64,000 bases of DNA from CAZSRX01 sp964609675 [NCBI: uncultured Bacteroidota bacterium] (GCA_964609675.1 CAZSRX010000011.1:26452-90451), one strand, 5' to 3'. Positions 19,214-28,614 are shown, numbered from the stretch's first letter. Translations and numbers: made by a program. Notes: a model not told the origin generated them from the letters alone.

Positions 19214-21337
19214 TTATTTCGTCGTCATATGATAAGTACCGTCCCAGTTGGCGCCCGGAGGATTGGCTATGAACTCTTTGCATCGTTCGATATAAAGTTT
19301 GCTGGGACAGTCATCGGGCACAAAACCCAGGGCTTCTTCAAACTTGTTGATGGCAGGCAGCCATTCCTGTTTACGGTATAATTCGATGCCCTGCTGATAC
19401 ATTTCTATCATCCGGATTTGGGCTTCGGGCAGGGTGTCGGATTTCCGGGCGATCAGTTCAAAAACTTTTACGGGTTTGGTCTTACCTTTGACAATGATGA
19501 AATCCAGATCCCGTACGATGAGATGCTCCCGCGCCTGTTCGTAGGTAAATTCGCTGATCATGAGGTAAGTGCCGTATTGTTTATTGGCGCCTTCGAGCCG
19601 CGAACTCAGATTCATCGCGTCGCCGATACCGGTGTAGTCGTACCGGATGTCCGAGCCGATATTGCCGAAGACCACTTTGCCGGTATTCACGCCGATACGG
19701 TTTTTAATCGGCGGCAATCCCTTCTGAATCCACTGTTCCCGGAGGCCTTTGAGATGCTGCTGCATTTCGAGCGCGGCGAGACAGGCGTTCAGGGCGTGGT
19801 CTTTCTGAGCGAGCGGCGCGCCAAACACGGCTACAATCGCGTCGCCGATGTATTTATCCAGCGTACCACCCTGATTGAAAATGACTTTGGTCATCGCGCC
19901 GAGATATTCGTTGAGCAGTTCGACGAGTTTTTTCGGACCAAGATTTTCGGAAATGGTCGTAAAACCCTCAATGTCGGAAAACAGAATGCTGATTTCCTTT
20001 TCCTCACCGCCCAGTTCCAGTTTGGTGGGATCCTTGACGAGTTCTTCCACGTAGGCCGGCGGGGCGTAACGGGTAAACATGGACTTTATCTGTTTCTTGT
20101 TCTTCTCTTCCGTAAACGCCTGATAAATGGATGTCGCGAAGTAAGCCACAAACACCGTAAACGTAAGACTCAGCACCGGCAGCCAGATGTTATAATCGGC
20201 AAAAAGGATATAACCGCTTGTCCAGATAGCGATCAGTAAAAGGATTACGCACAATAATTCGACCAGCAAGCCGTAACGCACCGTAACCTGAACGACCAGC
20301 ACGGGAAGGATAATCAGAAGAATCAGTAATACGCCGAACGGGATCTTTGAAATAAAATTCTGATTCATCAGTGTCATAAAAGCGTTGGCATGCACTTCGG
20401 CGCCGTACATCCAGTTGCCTTTAGTGTCCACGTAGTACGGCGTGATAAAGCGGTCGGGCACAAATTCGCCGCCGTTGCCGATGAAAACAATTTTATTTTT
20501 GAAAAAATCTTCCGGCCAGGCGATTTCCCCTGTCAGGCGGCTGCTGCGGTAGGTCAGAAAGTTACCCTCGCTGACCTGTATCCACTCATCGCCCGATTGC
20601 TTCTGCCAGCGAGCGGGCGGACCTATATAATTGATAATCATGGAACCGCGGTGGTACAGCGGAAGATTTTTTATGATTTGATTTTTACCGTCGCGCAGGT
20701 CTTCGATCAAAGCTTCCGGTTTAATGCCTTGATACATGCTGTACGCCATCGCTGAGAAAGACAGATAGGTTTCGCCGTCGGACAGTGTGGCGACCGGTTT
20801 AACTTCGCGGACATTCGCCATCATGCCGCCGCCGGAGACCTGCAGGTTCGCGTAGCCCACGCCTTTCAACCCACCGAGAAAAAAGGAATCGGGATTTTGC
20901 ATGTACGAACCGTCTTCCCGGTCATGCCAGATGGACACTGCAATCACGTTATCCGCACGTTTCATGGCGTTCAGGAGCACCGTATCCCCGCCCGGATCGA
21001 GTTTGTCCATTTTATCGTAAAAAGCGATATCCATCGCGATGACTTTAGCGCCTTTAGCGGACAGCGTATCGATAAGGCGGGCCAAATAACGGCGCGGCAA
21101 CGGATCAAAGTAGCCGTAGTCAGTCTTAAGCGCGGCTTCATCGACCATCACAATAGCCACGCCGGGTACTTTCTCGACGACGGGACGGGTGCGCCATTTG
21201 AAGAAAATATCCAGCGCGCCTTCTTCGGTACTTTCAAACACGGGCGCTTTGGAAAGATAAAGCCCGAACAGCATGGAAAAAAGCATGATCAGCGTCAGCC
21301 ACAATTTCGTATGATGCTTGCGTATCATCGGCTTCAT
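19214..21337 (-). CDS. CHASE2-domain adenylate/guanylate cyclase
   Basis: A class III nucleotide cyclase of 707 residues. In order: a membrane anchor (about 11-30), an extracytoplasmic CHASE2 sensor (about 35-325, DIFFKWRTRP, VAIVMVDEAAL, KIVFIGNGG), three closely spaced membrane spans (about 334-402), then the catalytic domain (about 445-620). Metal-binding aspartates are in LFSDIEGFT (D455) and YIGDAIVAVFG (D499); K495 in TLDKYIGD and DYTGIGDAMNLSSRLEG favour ATP as substrate. The C-terminal 70 residues resemble one TPR. It makes cyclic nucleotide in response to an envelope signal, perhaps passed on by the FecR-like neighbour. Confidence 0.92.
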   Translation of the reverse strand: MKPMIRKHHTKLWLTLIMLFSMLFGLYLSKAPVFESTEEGALDIFFKWRTRPVVEKVPGVAIVMVDEAALKTDYGYFDPLPRRYLARLIDTLSAKGAKVIAMDIAFYDKMDKLDPGGDTVLLNAMKRADNVIAVSIWHDREDGSYMQNPDSFFLGGLKGVGYANLQVSGGGMMANVREVKPVATLSDGETYLSFSAMAYSMYQGIKPEALIEDLRDGKNQIIKNLPLYHRGSMIINYIGPPARWQKQSGDEWIQVSEGNFLTYRSSRLTGEIAWPEDFFKNKIVFIGNGGEFVPDRFITPYYVDTKGNWMYGAEVHANAFMTLMNQNFISKIPFGVLLILLIILPVLVVQVTVRYGLLVELLCVILLLIAIWTSGYILFADYNIWLPVLSLTFTVFVAYFATSIYQAFTEEKNKKQIKSMFTRYAPPAYVEELVKDPTKLELGGEEKEISILFSDIEGFTTISENLGPKKLVELLNEYLGAMTKVIFNQGGTLDKYIGDAIVAVFGAPLAQKDHALNACLAALEMQQHLKGLREQWIQKGLPPIKNRIGVNTGKVVFGNIGSDIRYDYTGIGDAMNLSSRLEGANKQYGTYLMISEFTYEQAREHLIVRDLDFIIVKGKTKPVKVFELIARKSDTLPEAQIRMIEMYQQGIELYRKQEWLPAINKFEEALGFVPDDCPSKLYIERCKEFIANPPGANWDGTYHMTTK

Positions 21338-21355
21338 AAATCTGCTCCCAATATA

Positions 21356-21895
21356 TTAATTGTAACGGTCCACAAGAAAGGACTCCGGCGATGGCCGTTG
21401 CCGGTGCAGTAATTCATTGGCGTACACCATGGCCTCCGAGTCATAAAATCGCAGCCGGTAGCGGGTCAGCAGCCCTTTACGCAACGTGATATACAGCACA
21501 TTGCGGTCCCATCGGTACGACTGGATTTCATTCCACTGGAATTCCATTTCATTTTTTCCGGTAACCTGCCCGAAGCCGATTTCGTTTATAAAACATACCT
21601 GGAACAGCAGGCTATGCAGGAAAAAGCCGATCATCAGACCGCTGAGTCCGATCAGCAGGAAAGTTTTTTCATCGATATAAAGATAGACAATGACCGCCAG
21701 CGCCGCAGCGACCACAAACAGCCAGAAATACAGGCGCACGGAGAACCGGTTTACCCGCGTCATCATAAAGCCGCTTCGCCCGGAGGTACGAACGGAATAG
21801 GTAATCAGCTTGTACAACTCGTGATATAATAAAAAGAGTACAATCGCCCAGATGCTAATCATCAGCATTTCCAGAAAAATCTCCGTACCGATCAT
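21356..21895 (-). CDS. Membrane protein with PH-like C-terminal domain (DUF5673-like)
   Basis: A protein of 179 residues. Hydrophobic spans lie at about residues 8-28, 53-72 and 78-97. The soluble tail (EMEFQWNEIQSYRWDRNVLYITLRKGLLTRYRLRF) resembles the PH-like or DUF5673 domain found behind paired transmembrane helices in many bacteria. Its stop is 18 nt before the cyclase start, so it is probably cotranscribed with the signalling pair. The function is unknown. Confidence 0.6.
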   Translation of the reverse strand: MIGTEIFLEMLMISIWAIVLFLLYHELYKLITYSVRTSGRSGFMMTRVNRFSVRLYFWLFVVAAALAVIVYLYIDEKTFLLIGLSGLMIGFFLHSLLFQVCFINEIGFGQVTGKNEMEFQWNEIQSYRWDRNVLYITLRKGLLTRYRLRFYDSEAMVYANELLHRQRPSPESFLVDRYN

Positions 21896-22003
21896 AAGCC
21901 TGTTCCTGCGTAAAAATTCAGCGGTGTCGCGTTCACGTTATGCAGTCTGTACGGTCCTCTGTCAGAAAAAGACGTCATCGATAAACTTCGCGGCTTCGAC
22001 GGT

Positions 22004-23677
22004 TTATTCCAGCTTATCCTTCCAGTCGGACTTGTATTTGTTCGGGTTTTCTTTAATGAACATTTTGAACCATTCATCCCCGTAGCCGGTGCTTCTCGGA
22101 TGGCGCGCATCCTTGCCTTCATTAATATACCCGTCGTTATACTTCATGAAAACGTATTCCGCCAGCCGCTTATACCGCGCAAATACCATATTCATCTGAT
22201 TGTTGGAATAATCCGACAGGTACTGGACCGCCAGCGCGGGATTGGTTTTGTAAATCTCGGACGCGGTTTTTTCCACCGCCGGCTGAAGGGCAACAAATTT
22301 ATCCTCCAGTTCTTTCTGCACGGCCTGGATTTCCTTGATGATATATGAATATTTTCCGTACGCATAATTGTTCAGCAGGTTGAATACCCACGCGGGGGAA
22401 TCCCATGAGAATTTGTTGGCGTTGGCGTTTTTATACGCGCAGGGCACTTCGGTCATGCTGCAATAGAGCGGCATATAGGTAGTGCCGTAGGTGTCATCGA
22501 GACCGTACCAGAAAACGCCGCCAATCGGGTCCGGCAGGTAACTGCGGGCCTGCGCGACAAAGGAGAATGCCGTCTGCTGGGTCGATACCGGCCGTCCCCA
22601 GGCGTAGGTCGTCAGGGAATCGTCGGAGACTTTCCATTCCAGCGGTTTCCAGCGGTAGGGATTGCCGTAGGGTCCCGCGGCCAGTTCTTTGGTCATGTCC
22701 CACGGCGTGCCTTCAAAATGGTCGCGCATAAGCGCCATCACATCCTGTACGGTAAGTTTTTTATCCGGTTTTATCCAGAGCGGGTACGGCTGGGCGCCTT
22801 TTACCGCGCGCCAGTAATCGGCGGGTAGTTTCAGCGACGGCGCCGCGCGGTCGAATATGCGCCATACGCGGCCTTCGCAGTACAGCGCGCCGCCCGGATC
22901 CAGCGGACAGTACGCGTCGGCGAAATAAAACGGCTGACCGTTTTTCTTGTCATAATACCCTTTGCTTTCGGCAAATGTCACCACATCCGGCGCGTACAGG
23001 CAGTTTTCTTTGTCGTTCATCGGCACTTCGCGGATTCGGGCCTGATTGGCGTGCGCGCACATATAGCCGTCCGGTACACGGCGGGCTACCCACACCGCTC
23101 CGGAATGCTTCGGACCTTTGGATTTTTTCTTTGCATCCACCCGGAGGGTGCCTTTTGCAATGATCTCAAAAATCCATACTTCATTGGCATCCGCCACAGA
23201 CATGGACTCGCCGGTGGACGCATAGCCGTATTCTTCCACAAGTTTGGTCATGACCTGAATGGCTTCCCGCGCGGTTTTGGCCCGCTGCAGGGCCAGATAC
23301 ATCAGCGACCCGTAATCTATCACAGCGTTGGAATCTTTCAGTTCCGTCCTTCCGGTGAAGGTGGTTTCGCCGATAGAAACCTGATGTTCGTTCATGTTGC
23401 CTACAACCGCATAGGTATGGGCGACTTGTTTGATGCGGCCCAGCCATTTGCCGGTGTCCCACTCGTAAATATCCAGCGAATCATTGGCGCCCCAGTCTTT
23501 AGCCGGCAGGTAATATAAGGGCTCAAAAAAGCCGCCCGCATCGGCCGCATAGGTGATCATTGTCGAGCCGTCGGCGGAAGCGCCTTTGGAAACAAGTATA
23601 TTCGTGCAGGCGTGCGCATAGTCCCAGTATCCGATTATCAGCAATCCGGTTAACCATACCTTGAGGAGAGTCTTCAT
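22004..23677 (-). CDS. C69-family dipeptidase (secreted)
   Basis: An N-terminal nucleophile hydrolase of 557 residues, peptidase family C69/U34. After the signal peptide (ending AHA) the processed N-terminus begins with the nucleophile Cys: ACTNILVSKGASADGSTM. Family segments EHQVSIGETTFTGR, WIFEIIAKGT and WVARRVPDGYMCAHANQARI are present, as is the usual length. It hydrolyses dipeptides or small amides outside the cytoplasm. AAGGA lies 7 nt before the ATG. It is followed by a gap of 108 bp and then the DUF5673-like gene, all on the minus strand. Confidence 0.9.
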   Translation of the reverse strand: MKTLLKVWLTGLLIIGYWDYAHACTNILVSKGASADGSTMITYAADAGGFFEPLYYLPAKDWGANDSLDIYEWDTGKWLGRIKQVAHTYAVVGNMNEHQVSIGETTFTGRTELKDSNAVIDYGSLMYLALQRAKTAREAIQVMTKLVEEYGYASTGESMSVADANEVWIFEIIAKGTLRVDAKKKSKGPKHSGAVWVARRVPDGYMCAHANQARIREVPMNDKENCLYAPDVVTFAESKGYYDKKNGQPFYFADAYCPLDPGGALYCEGRVWRIFDRAAPSLKLPADYWRAVKGAQPYPLWIKPDKKLTVQDVMALMRDHFEGTPWDMTKELAAGPYGNPYRWKPLEWKVSDDSLTTYAWGRPVSTQQTAFSFVAQARSYLPDPIGGVFWYGLDDTYGTTYMPLYCSMTEVPCAYKNANANKFSWDSPAWVFNLLNNYAYGKYSYIIKEIQAVQKELEDKFVALQPAVEKTASEIYKTNPALAVQYLSDYSNNQMNMVFARYKRLAEYVFMKYNDGYINEGKDARHPRSTGYGDEWFKMFIKENPNKYKSDWKDKLE

Positions 23678-23710
23678 GTCTGTTCCTTTGTAATTAGGTG
23701 TAATTTGATT

Positions 23711-24637
23711 TTAGAAATTATACGTGAATGAAAAACGGTTGACGCTGCCGATACCCCAGGACGCGAAAGAATAATCAATCGTGTAGTGCGTGTAGGTATA
23801 ACCGAAACCTGCGGAAAAACCTGCCGCCCGTTCCATAAAACCGTCGTCGCTGATATTGAGATCACGGTGCCGCTGGTTGTCATATCCGAAGCGCAGGTAC
23901 AGATTTTCCCGTGGATTAATTTCAGCGCCGAGCGAGAAATTATTCAGCGCATCGCCGGCCGACCCGCCGTTGACCTGGACAAGATTGGCGCTGAGCGTCA
24001 CGGGCGCTTTTTCCAGCTTCTTACTGACGCCGAACTGGACACGCAACGGCAGCTTTTCGCGCGTATGGATAAAGGAACTGGTGGGCGTTCCCAGATTGAG
24101 CACCGCAAACCCGGCCTGCATCAGCAAAGGATCATACCGGTATATCACCCCCAGATCCATCGCCACCGCCGAGGCGCTGTATTCCTGAATCGCGGAACGA
24201 ATGTATTTCATCGTAACACCGTAACCAATCTGATCGTTCAGGTGATGCGCGTAGAAGAAATTCCAGCTGAAATCCGCAGCGCCGAACGTGCCGGTTGGAT
24301 TGCCGTTTACATCGAGGCCTTTAAAATCGCCGTAATTGAAATAAACGATACCGCTGCCGAACACGCCGTAATCGGCCCACGGCTGGGCATAGCCGATATA
24401 TCCGGAACCGATATCCAGCAGATGGTCCATATAACTGGCCGTAACCTGCCGGCTGTCCAGAAACGCCACCGACGCGGGATTGTATAAAACGGTGTTGACA
24501 TCGCCGAAACGTGAGGTGAAAGCGTCGCCCAGCGCCGTCGCCCGCGCGGTCACACCAACCCGTAAAAACTGGAAAGCCGGTTCGCCGGCCTGCAGTGTGG
24601 AAACAACGAATAAACTTAAAAGAAATATTTTACGCAT
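23711..24637 (-). CDS. PorV/PorQ-family outer-membrane protein
   Basis: A barrel of 308 residues with a signal peptide ending LQAG. FLRVGVTARATALGDAFTSRFGDVNTVLYNPASVAFL is the hallmark N-terminus of the PorV/PorQ (UPF0164) family, and the protein ends in an aromatic residue (FTYNF). PorV shuttles type IX substrates to the sortase complex, and the window has several type IX cargo genes. Many FCB genomes carry several paralogues, so I cannot say this is PorV itself. It lies 33 bp upstream of the C69 peptidase. Confidence 0.82.
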   Translation of the reverse strand: MRKIFLLSLFVVSTLQAGEPAFQFLRVGVTARATALGDAFTSRFGDVNTVLYNPASVAFLDSRQVTASYMDHLLDIGSGYIGYAQPWADYGVFGSGIVYFNYGDFKGLDVNGNPTGTFGAADFSWNFFYAHHLNDQIGYGVTMKYIRSAIQEYSASAVAMDLGVIYRYDPLLMQAGFAVLNLGTPTSSFIHTREKLPLRVQFGVSKKLEKAPVTLSANLVQVNGGSAGDALNNFSLGAEINPRENLYLRFGYDNQRHRDLNISDDGFMERAAGFSAGFGYTYTHYTIDYSFASWGIGSVNRFSFTYNF

Positions 24638-24718
24638 ACTTAGCCTTTTTCAAATCACAAAGGATTAACATGACAATTTTTAATATATCAAAATTCCGTA
24701 AACAATGTCAACATAATT

Positions 24719-25411
24719 TCACGCTTTATCACGTGATCGGAGTTGTTCCCTCAGGCGGTGCACGCTTTCATCAGCCAAGTAAATCCGGTAACGAAAACCG
24801 CATAAAACCAGATACAGCAGTATGAACGAGACAGCGCAGGCCAGCAAAGTTATCAGCATTTCGGGTTCCAAACCGGCGTCGGCGCTGTTTCCGAACACCG
24901 GTTGCGGATGCTGGGTGCGCCACCAGCGTATGGAAAGATACACCAAAGGGATGTCGAGGAAACCGATAATCCCGAGTACTGCGGCGAATCTTGCCCGCCG
25001 GGCGATATCCGCTGTATGCGCGCGCAGCAACATATAGCCGGCGTAGATTAGCCACAGCACCAGCGTCAGCGTAAGACGCAGATCCCACGTCCACCAGACG
25101 CCCCAGGCCGGCTTCGCCCATATCGGACCGGTTATCAGCACCATGGTGCAGAACAATAGGCCTACCTCCGCGGAAGAAGCCGCCAGGTAATCCCAAATCA
25201 TTCGCCGTTTGGCCAGATATAAAAGACTTGCGATAAAAACCACGGTAAACGCCAGAAACGAAATCCACGCTGCGGGAACATGAAAGTAAAATATCCGCTG
25301 GACCTCGCCCATACTTTTTTCGGCAGGCGCCCAAATAAATACCAGATACAACGACCCCATCATACATACGGCAGTCAGCGGAATCAGAATCTTTTCAAAA
25401 CGGGTCATCAT
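24719..25411 (-). CDS. ccmC: Heme exporter CcmC-like cytochrome c biogenesis protein
   Basis: A protein of 230 residues with six predicted membrane spans. The tryptophan-rich heme-handling motif GVWWTWDLRLT (about residues 105-115) and flanking histidines (FYFHVPAAW; a later HPQPVF) define the CcmC/CcsA heme-handling family; the length and VQRIFYFHVP favour CcmC. It works in the inner membrane, presenting heme for c-type cytochrome maturation. No other ccm gene is in view. Its ATG lies 9 nt after the DUF4159 gene. ATGATG gives two possible starts one codon apart. Confidence 0.88.
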   Translation of the reverse strand: MMTRFEKILIPLTAVCMMGSLYLVFIWAPAEKSMGEVQRIFYFHVPAAWISFLAFTVVFIASLLYLAKRRMIWDYLAASSAEVGLLFCTMVLITGPIWAKPAWGVWWTWDLRLTLTLVLWLIYAGYMLLRAHTADIARRARFAAVLGIIGFLDIPLVYLSIRWWRTQHPQPVFGNSADAGLEPEMLITLLACAVSFILLYLVLCGFRYRIYLADESVHRLREQLRSRDKA

Positions 25412-25420
25412 GCCGGCGGA

Positions 25421-26101
25421 TTAATGACTTAAAGCGTATATGACAATATTGGTCGCCATCTTCAGCGCGTCCTGATGTTTTTCGATACCGTCTTCCGGAA
25501 ACACCGCCGGCCCCTCAAGCCCGTCGCTGATATCGGTATTCTTACTGTAGAAACAGACCAGCCGGCCGTTCCAGAACAATCCGTAGGCTTGCGCGGGACC
25601 GCCGTCGTGCTCGTGAATCTTCGGCAGGCCTTCCTTGAAAACATAATACACGCTGAATATCCGGTGGCTGAACGGTATCGCGACAAAGGCGAGTTCCGGG
25701 AATACTTTTTTCATCTCCCGCCGGAACGCGGGGTCAATGCCGTAATCGTCATCGCACCACAGAAACCCGCCGTTCGTCAGGTGCGTACGGAGTTGCCTGA
25801 CGTCCGTATCCGAAAACCGCACGTTGCCATGACCGGCCATATACAAAAACGGATACTCAAATAATTCCGGGTCGCCGGGTTCCACGTACACTTCCTCATC
25901 CTGAACGGAAATATTGGTATTCGTTTTCAGGTACTTCAATAAGTTGTTCAGCGCGGTTTTGTTACCGTACCAGTCGCCCCCGCCGCCGTATTTCAGCCGG
26001 GCAATCGTAAATCCGCTCGACGACACCGATCGCGATGTTTTCTGCGCGTATAACGCCGGCGTCATGGCCAACAGGAGAAAAACGATGCTAAAAATTTTCA
26101 T
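25421..26101 (-). CDS. DUF4159-domain secreted protein
   Basis: A protein of 226 residues: a signal peptide (to ALYAQ) and one DUF4159 domain with FTIARLKYGGGGDWYGNKTALNNLLKYLK, FLYMAGHGNVRFSD and NGGFLWCDDDYGID. The fold is related to class I glutamine amidotransferase-like domains, but catalysis is not established. A histidine-rich HEHDGG and GLFWNGRLVCFYS are typical. Its start overlaps the end of lgt by 14 nt, so the two are translationally linked. The function is unknown. Confidence 0.82.
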   Translation of the reverse strand: MKIFSIVFLLLAMTPALYAQKTSRSVSSSGFTIARLKYGGGGDWYGNKTALNNLLKYLKTNTNISVQDEEVYVEPGDPELFEYPFLYMAGHGNVRFSDTDVRQLRTHLTNGGFLWCDDDYGIDPAFRREMKKVFPELAFVAIPFSHRIFSVYYVFKEGLPKIHEHDGGPAQAYGLFWNGRLVCFYSKNTDISDGLEGPAVFPEDGIEKHQDALKMATNIVIYALSH

Positions 26102-26924
26102 TATTCCGTGTTTCTTTTTTCAAAATAAACAGCAATCCGGCTGTGCCGATGATCATCATAACAATACTGATTATTTGCGCATTCGTCAACCCGAAAATAA
26201 TTTTTGGGTTCAGACGCAGATATTCAATCCCGAACCGCTCCATGCCGCCCAAAATCAGGAATAAAAAAACCGTATGGCCCGGCGGATGATTTTTTCGCTG
26301 TGTTCGCAGTAATATGAAAAATAGGATTAATGAAAAAACCGTTTCATACAGGGGCGTGGGATGGCAGAGCGTGTCGTCGGGAACGACGCCGCCCGGATAA
26401 TTGGATGCGATATCCGTTCCGCGAAACGCTCGCGACGGCGGCACGATGCCATTGGAATAATCCGCGGCCCACCAGCCATCCCATGGAGTACCGTAATCGC
26501 CGTCGCCGGAGAGATGGCAGCCGATGCGCCCGATACCGTAACCAAGCGGCACGACGGGCGTGATGAGGTCCAGTGTTTTACCGAGCGGCAGTTTTTTATA
26601 TCGAATGATACCCATCATCGTCAGGGTCGCGGCTATCAATCCGCCGTACCAGGTCAGCCCCGCGCCGGACAGCAGTTTTTCCATCGGGCGGGTTATGAAA
26701 CCTTCATAATTCTCAAACAGCAGGTAATATAATTTTGCGCCGGTAATGCCCGTCAGCGCGGCCATGAACGCGAGAAAATCCGCGAATTCGGGTTTCAGTC
26801 CCTCGCGCCTGAAGCGGTATTTCAGAAACACGCTGCCCGCCACAAACGCCAGCGCCATCATTAACCCGAAACTGTAAACCGGAATGCCGCCAAACAGCGG
26901 TATTTTGAACACGACCGGAATCAT
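26088..26924 (-). CDS. lgt: Prolipoprotein diacylglyceryl transferase
   Basis: An inner-membrane enzyme of about 278 residues that puts diacylglycerol on the lipobox Cys of prolipoproteins. The ATG at 26924 (MIPVVFKIPLFGGIPVYSFG) overlaps the TGA of the upstream gene as ATGA. The open frame extends further upstream, but only as a shadow of that gene. Family motifs: GYGIGRIGCHLSGDGDYG (the Lgt signature), LTWYGG with its preceding loop, and HPTPLYE. Several lipoprotein genes in the window are its natural clients. Confidence 0.93.
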   Translation of the reverse strand: MIPVVFKIPLFGGIPVYSFGLMMALAFVAGSVFLKYRFRREGLKPEFADFLAFMAALTGITGAKLYYLLFENYEGFITRPMEKLLSGAGLTWYGGLIAATLTMMGIIRYKKLPLGKTLDLITPVVPLGYGIGRIGCHLSGDGDYGTPWDGWWAADYSNGIVPPSRAFRGTDIASNYPGGVVPDDTLCHPTPLYETVFSLILFFILLRTQRKNHPPGHTVFLFLILGGMERFGIEYLRLNPKIIFGLTNAQIISIVMMIIGTAGLLFILKKETRNNENF

Positions 26925-28387
26925 TCGCCCCCCTGCGCGGATGGAACGGATGGAAAACGATCCAGTAATGCGTACCACGGAAGCGCGCTTCCCCATTCGA
27001 GCAGATGCGTTTTCAGTATGGCACCCCATGCGTTCCGGTCGCTGTGGCACAACCGCTCGTACAGTTGGCTTTTAATCGTATGCGCCAGCACCCACTCCGT
27101 CGCGCTGAACGGACGTGACAGCAGGGATTGCTGCAGACACCAGTCCGTCTTATCCGTACCGGCAAACCGTAAATACCTGCCGGTCAGCGTTACCCAGCGT
27201 TCCGCCGCCTCATCCGGATCGCCGGTATATAAGAAACGCTCAAAAGCCGCCAGCGTCATCATCATGCGCAATTGCAGGGTTTCCGATATACGGTAATAAC
27301 GCAGGACGGCTTCGGCTTCGGCAATACCGAGGGTATCCAGCAACGGCTTCTGAATAAGCATCTCCGCGAAAAGTTCGGCCACCGCGTTGGACAGGGCCGG
27401 ACTCACGCCTTTGAGAATGTAGCCGTTCTGGCTGATGTGGCAGTAATGAAGAGCCCGGCCGGATTCTCGGATCATCGCCGTGAACGCGTCCCATTCCGGC
27501 GCGCTGCCGACAAACATCCGGATGTCCGTCGGAATACGCACCGGTATCACCAGACTCGGAAAATCTTCGCCCGCGTCCGCCGTCACCATGCCGCTGTCTT
27601 CTAAAGAAAAACCCATCGCCTCCAGCGCATCCCACACCGCCTGACGCGCCGTTTCGGGCGGAAAGCGGAACCGGTCGCGCGTCACCGAAAATTGACGGTA
27701 CAAATATTGAAAATCCGACGGCATCAGGGCCGGCGCTCCTGTGGCGCGGAGCGCTTCTTCCACCCACGCCGCATACGTTGTATCGGACGCCCATTCCTGC
27801 GCCTGCAGCATGTCATCAAAACGCTCCGGAGTTATTTCGGCGGTCGTCATTTTATAATCCGCATAATCCGCATAGCCGCGGGATCGCGCCGCCTGATTCC
27901 TCAAGCGAATCAGTTCTTTCCACGCCGGTATCAATGTTTCTGAAAACCGGCCGATTGACTGATACAGTTCACGGCGTTTCCCGCTGTCGGCTTCCACAGA
28001 CAACCGGCGGTTCAGATCAAGAATACTGATATCCTCGCCCCCGTTAGTTCTGACCGAATGCCGCAGCGCTTCCTGTATCCGCTGTATCGTATTCAGAACA
28101 TCCGCGTTCTGTTCAATCAACGTCCGCCGGATCTCGGTTTTGAGTAGAAACAATTTCCGCTTCTGAAAATCATCGGCATGGGGTTCCGATGCCTCAATCT
28201 GTTGTAGCAAAGCGGTATTAGTCATTACGCTCAGCATTTGATTTTCCAGCTCCTTTAGCCGGCTGCCGGGCTTGCCGCCGTACCAGTCCCAGAGCTCGTT
28301 TTTGTACCGGATGCTCAATTCCTCCAGCTGATCCTCGAAGTCGTAGATGAAACGAATAATATTGAATCCCGATGTTTTTTTATGCAT
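26921..28387 (-). CDS. M3/M2-like zincin homologue lacking the HExxH histidines
   Basis: An all-helical protein of 488 residues with the layout of M3/M2 peptidases: an N-terminal helical half (DFEDQLEELSIRYKNELWDWYGG), then the region expected to hold HEFGHALH. Here it reads MIRESGRALHYCH at about residues 305-317, so both zinc histidines are Arg (RESGR) while the Glu stays. The downstream Glu region (SNAVAELFAEML) is kept. It probably cannot bind zinc in the usual way; I infer a pseudoprotease. It is cytoplasmic (no signal peptide). ATGA overlap couples it to lgt. Confidence 0.7.
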   Translation of the reverse strand: MHKKTSGFNIIRFIYDFEDQLEELSIRYKNELWDWYGGKPGSRLKELENQMLSVMTNTALLQQIEASEPHADDFQKRKLFLLKTEIRRTLIEQNADVLNTIQRIQEALRHSVRTNGGEDISILDLNRRLSVEADSGKRRELYQSIGRFSETLIPAWKELIRLRNQAARSRGYADYADYKMTTAEITPERFDDMLQAQEWASDTTYAAWVEEALRATGAPALMPSDFQYLYRQFSVTRDRFRFPPETARQAVWDALEAMGFSLEDSGMVTADAGEDFPSLVIPVRIPTDIRMFVGSAPEWDAFTAMIRESGRALHYCHISQNGYILKGVSPALSNAVAELFAEMLIQKPLLDTLGIAEAEAVLRYYRISETLQLRMMMTLAAFERFLYTGDPDEAAERWVTLTGRYLRFAGTDKTDWCLQQSLLSRPFSATEWVLAHTIKSQLYERLCHSDRNAWGAILKTHLLEWGSALPWYALLDRFPSVPSAQGGE

Positions 28388-28462
28388 GATTTACCATGTT
28401 TTAGGAAACCGTTTTGTTGAAGAAAATGTACGATATTTTTTAAATTTTGCCACGAAAAAAAT

Positions 28463-28491
28463 TTGCATTTTTTTAAAAAAAATATTATTAT
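28463..28491 (+). promoter_or_regulatory. Putative promoter of the tRNA gene
   Basis: TTGCAT (28463-28468) and TATTAT (28486-28491) are 17 bp apart in a very AT-rich stretch. The -10 box ends 13 nt before the tRNA, a usual distance for a primary tRNA transcript with a short leader. Confidence 0.55.
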
Positions 28492-28504
28492 GTACTTTTA
28501 TGAT

Positions 28505-28577
28505 GGGCTCTTAGCTCAGCGGTTAGAGCAGAGGACTCATAATCCTTTGGTCCGGGGTTCAAATCCCTGAGGGCCCA
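28505..28577 (+). tRNA. tRNA with CAU anticodon, probably tRNA-Ile2
   Basis: A cloverleaf of 73 nt. The acceptor stem GGGCTCT (28505-28511) pairs with AGGGCCC (28570-28576) with one G-U pair. The D arm is AGCTCAGCGGTTAGAGC, the anticodon loop CTCATAA (anticodon CAT), and the T arm contains GTTCAAAT. The discriminator is A, and CCA is not encoded (CTA follows). The body resembles E. coli ileX (TTAGCTCAGCGGTTAGAGCA-like D arm, GGACTCATAATCC) more than initiator or elongator Met, so C34 is probably changed to lysidine by TilS to read AUA. Elongator tRNA-Met is the alternative. Confidence 0.9.
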
Positions 28578-28581
28578 CTAT

Positions 28582-28614
28582 AAAAGCTGATTGATATTCT
28601 CATCAGCTTTTTTT
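28582..28614 (+). terminator. Intrinsic terminator after the tRNA
   Basis: AAAAGCTGAT (28582-28591) pairs with ATCAGCTTTT (28602-28611) and runs into a seven-T tract. It directly follows the tRNA. Confidence 0.9.

Noticed and set aside
26925-27050. N-terminal extension of lgt
   Set aside because: It is a shadow of the overlapping M3-like gene; the true start forms an ATGA overlap.
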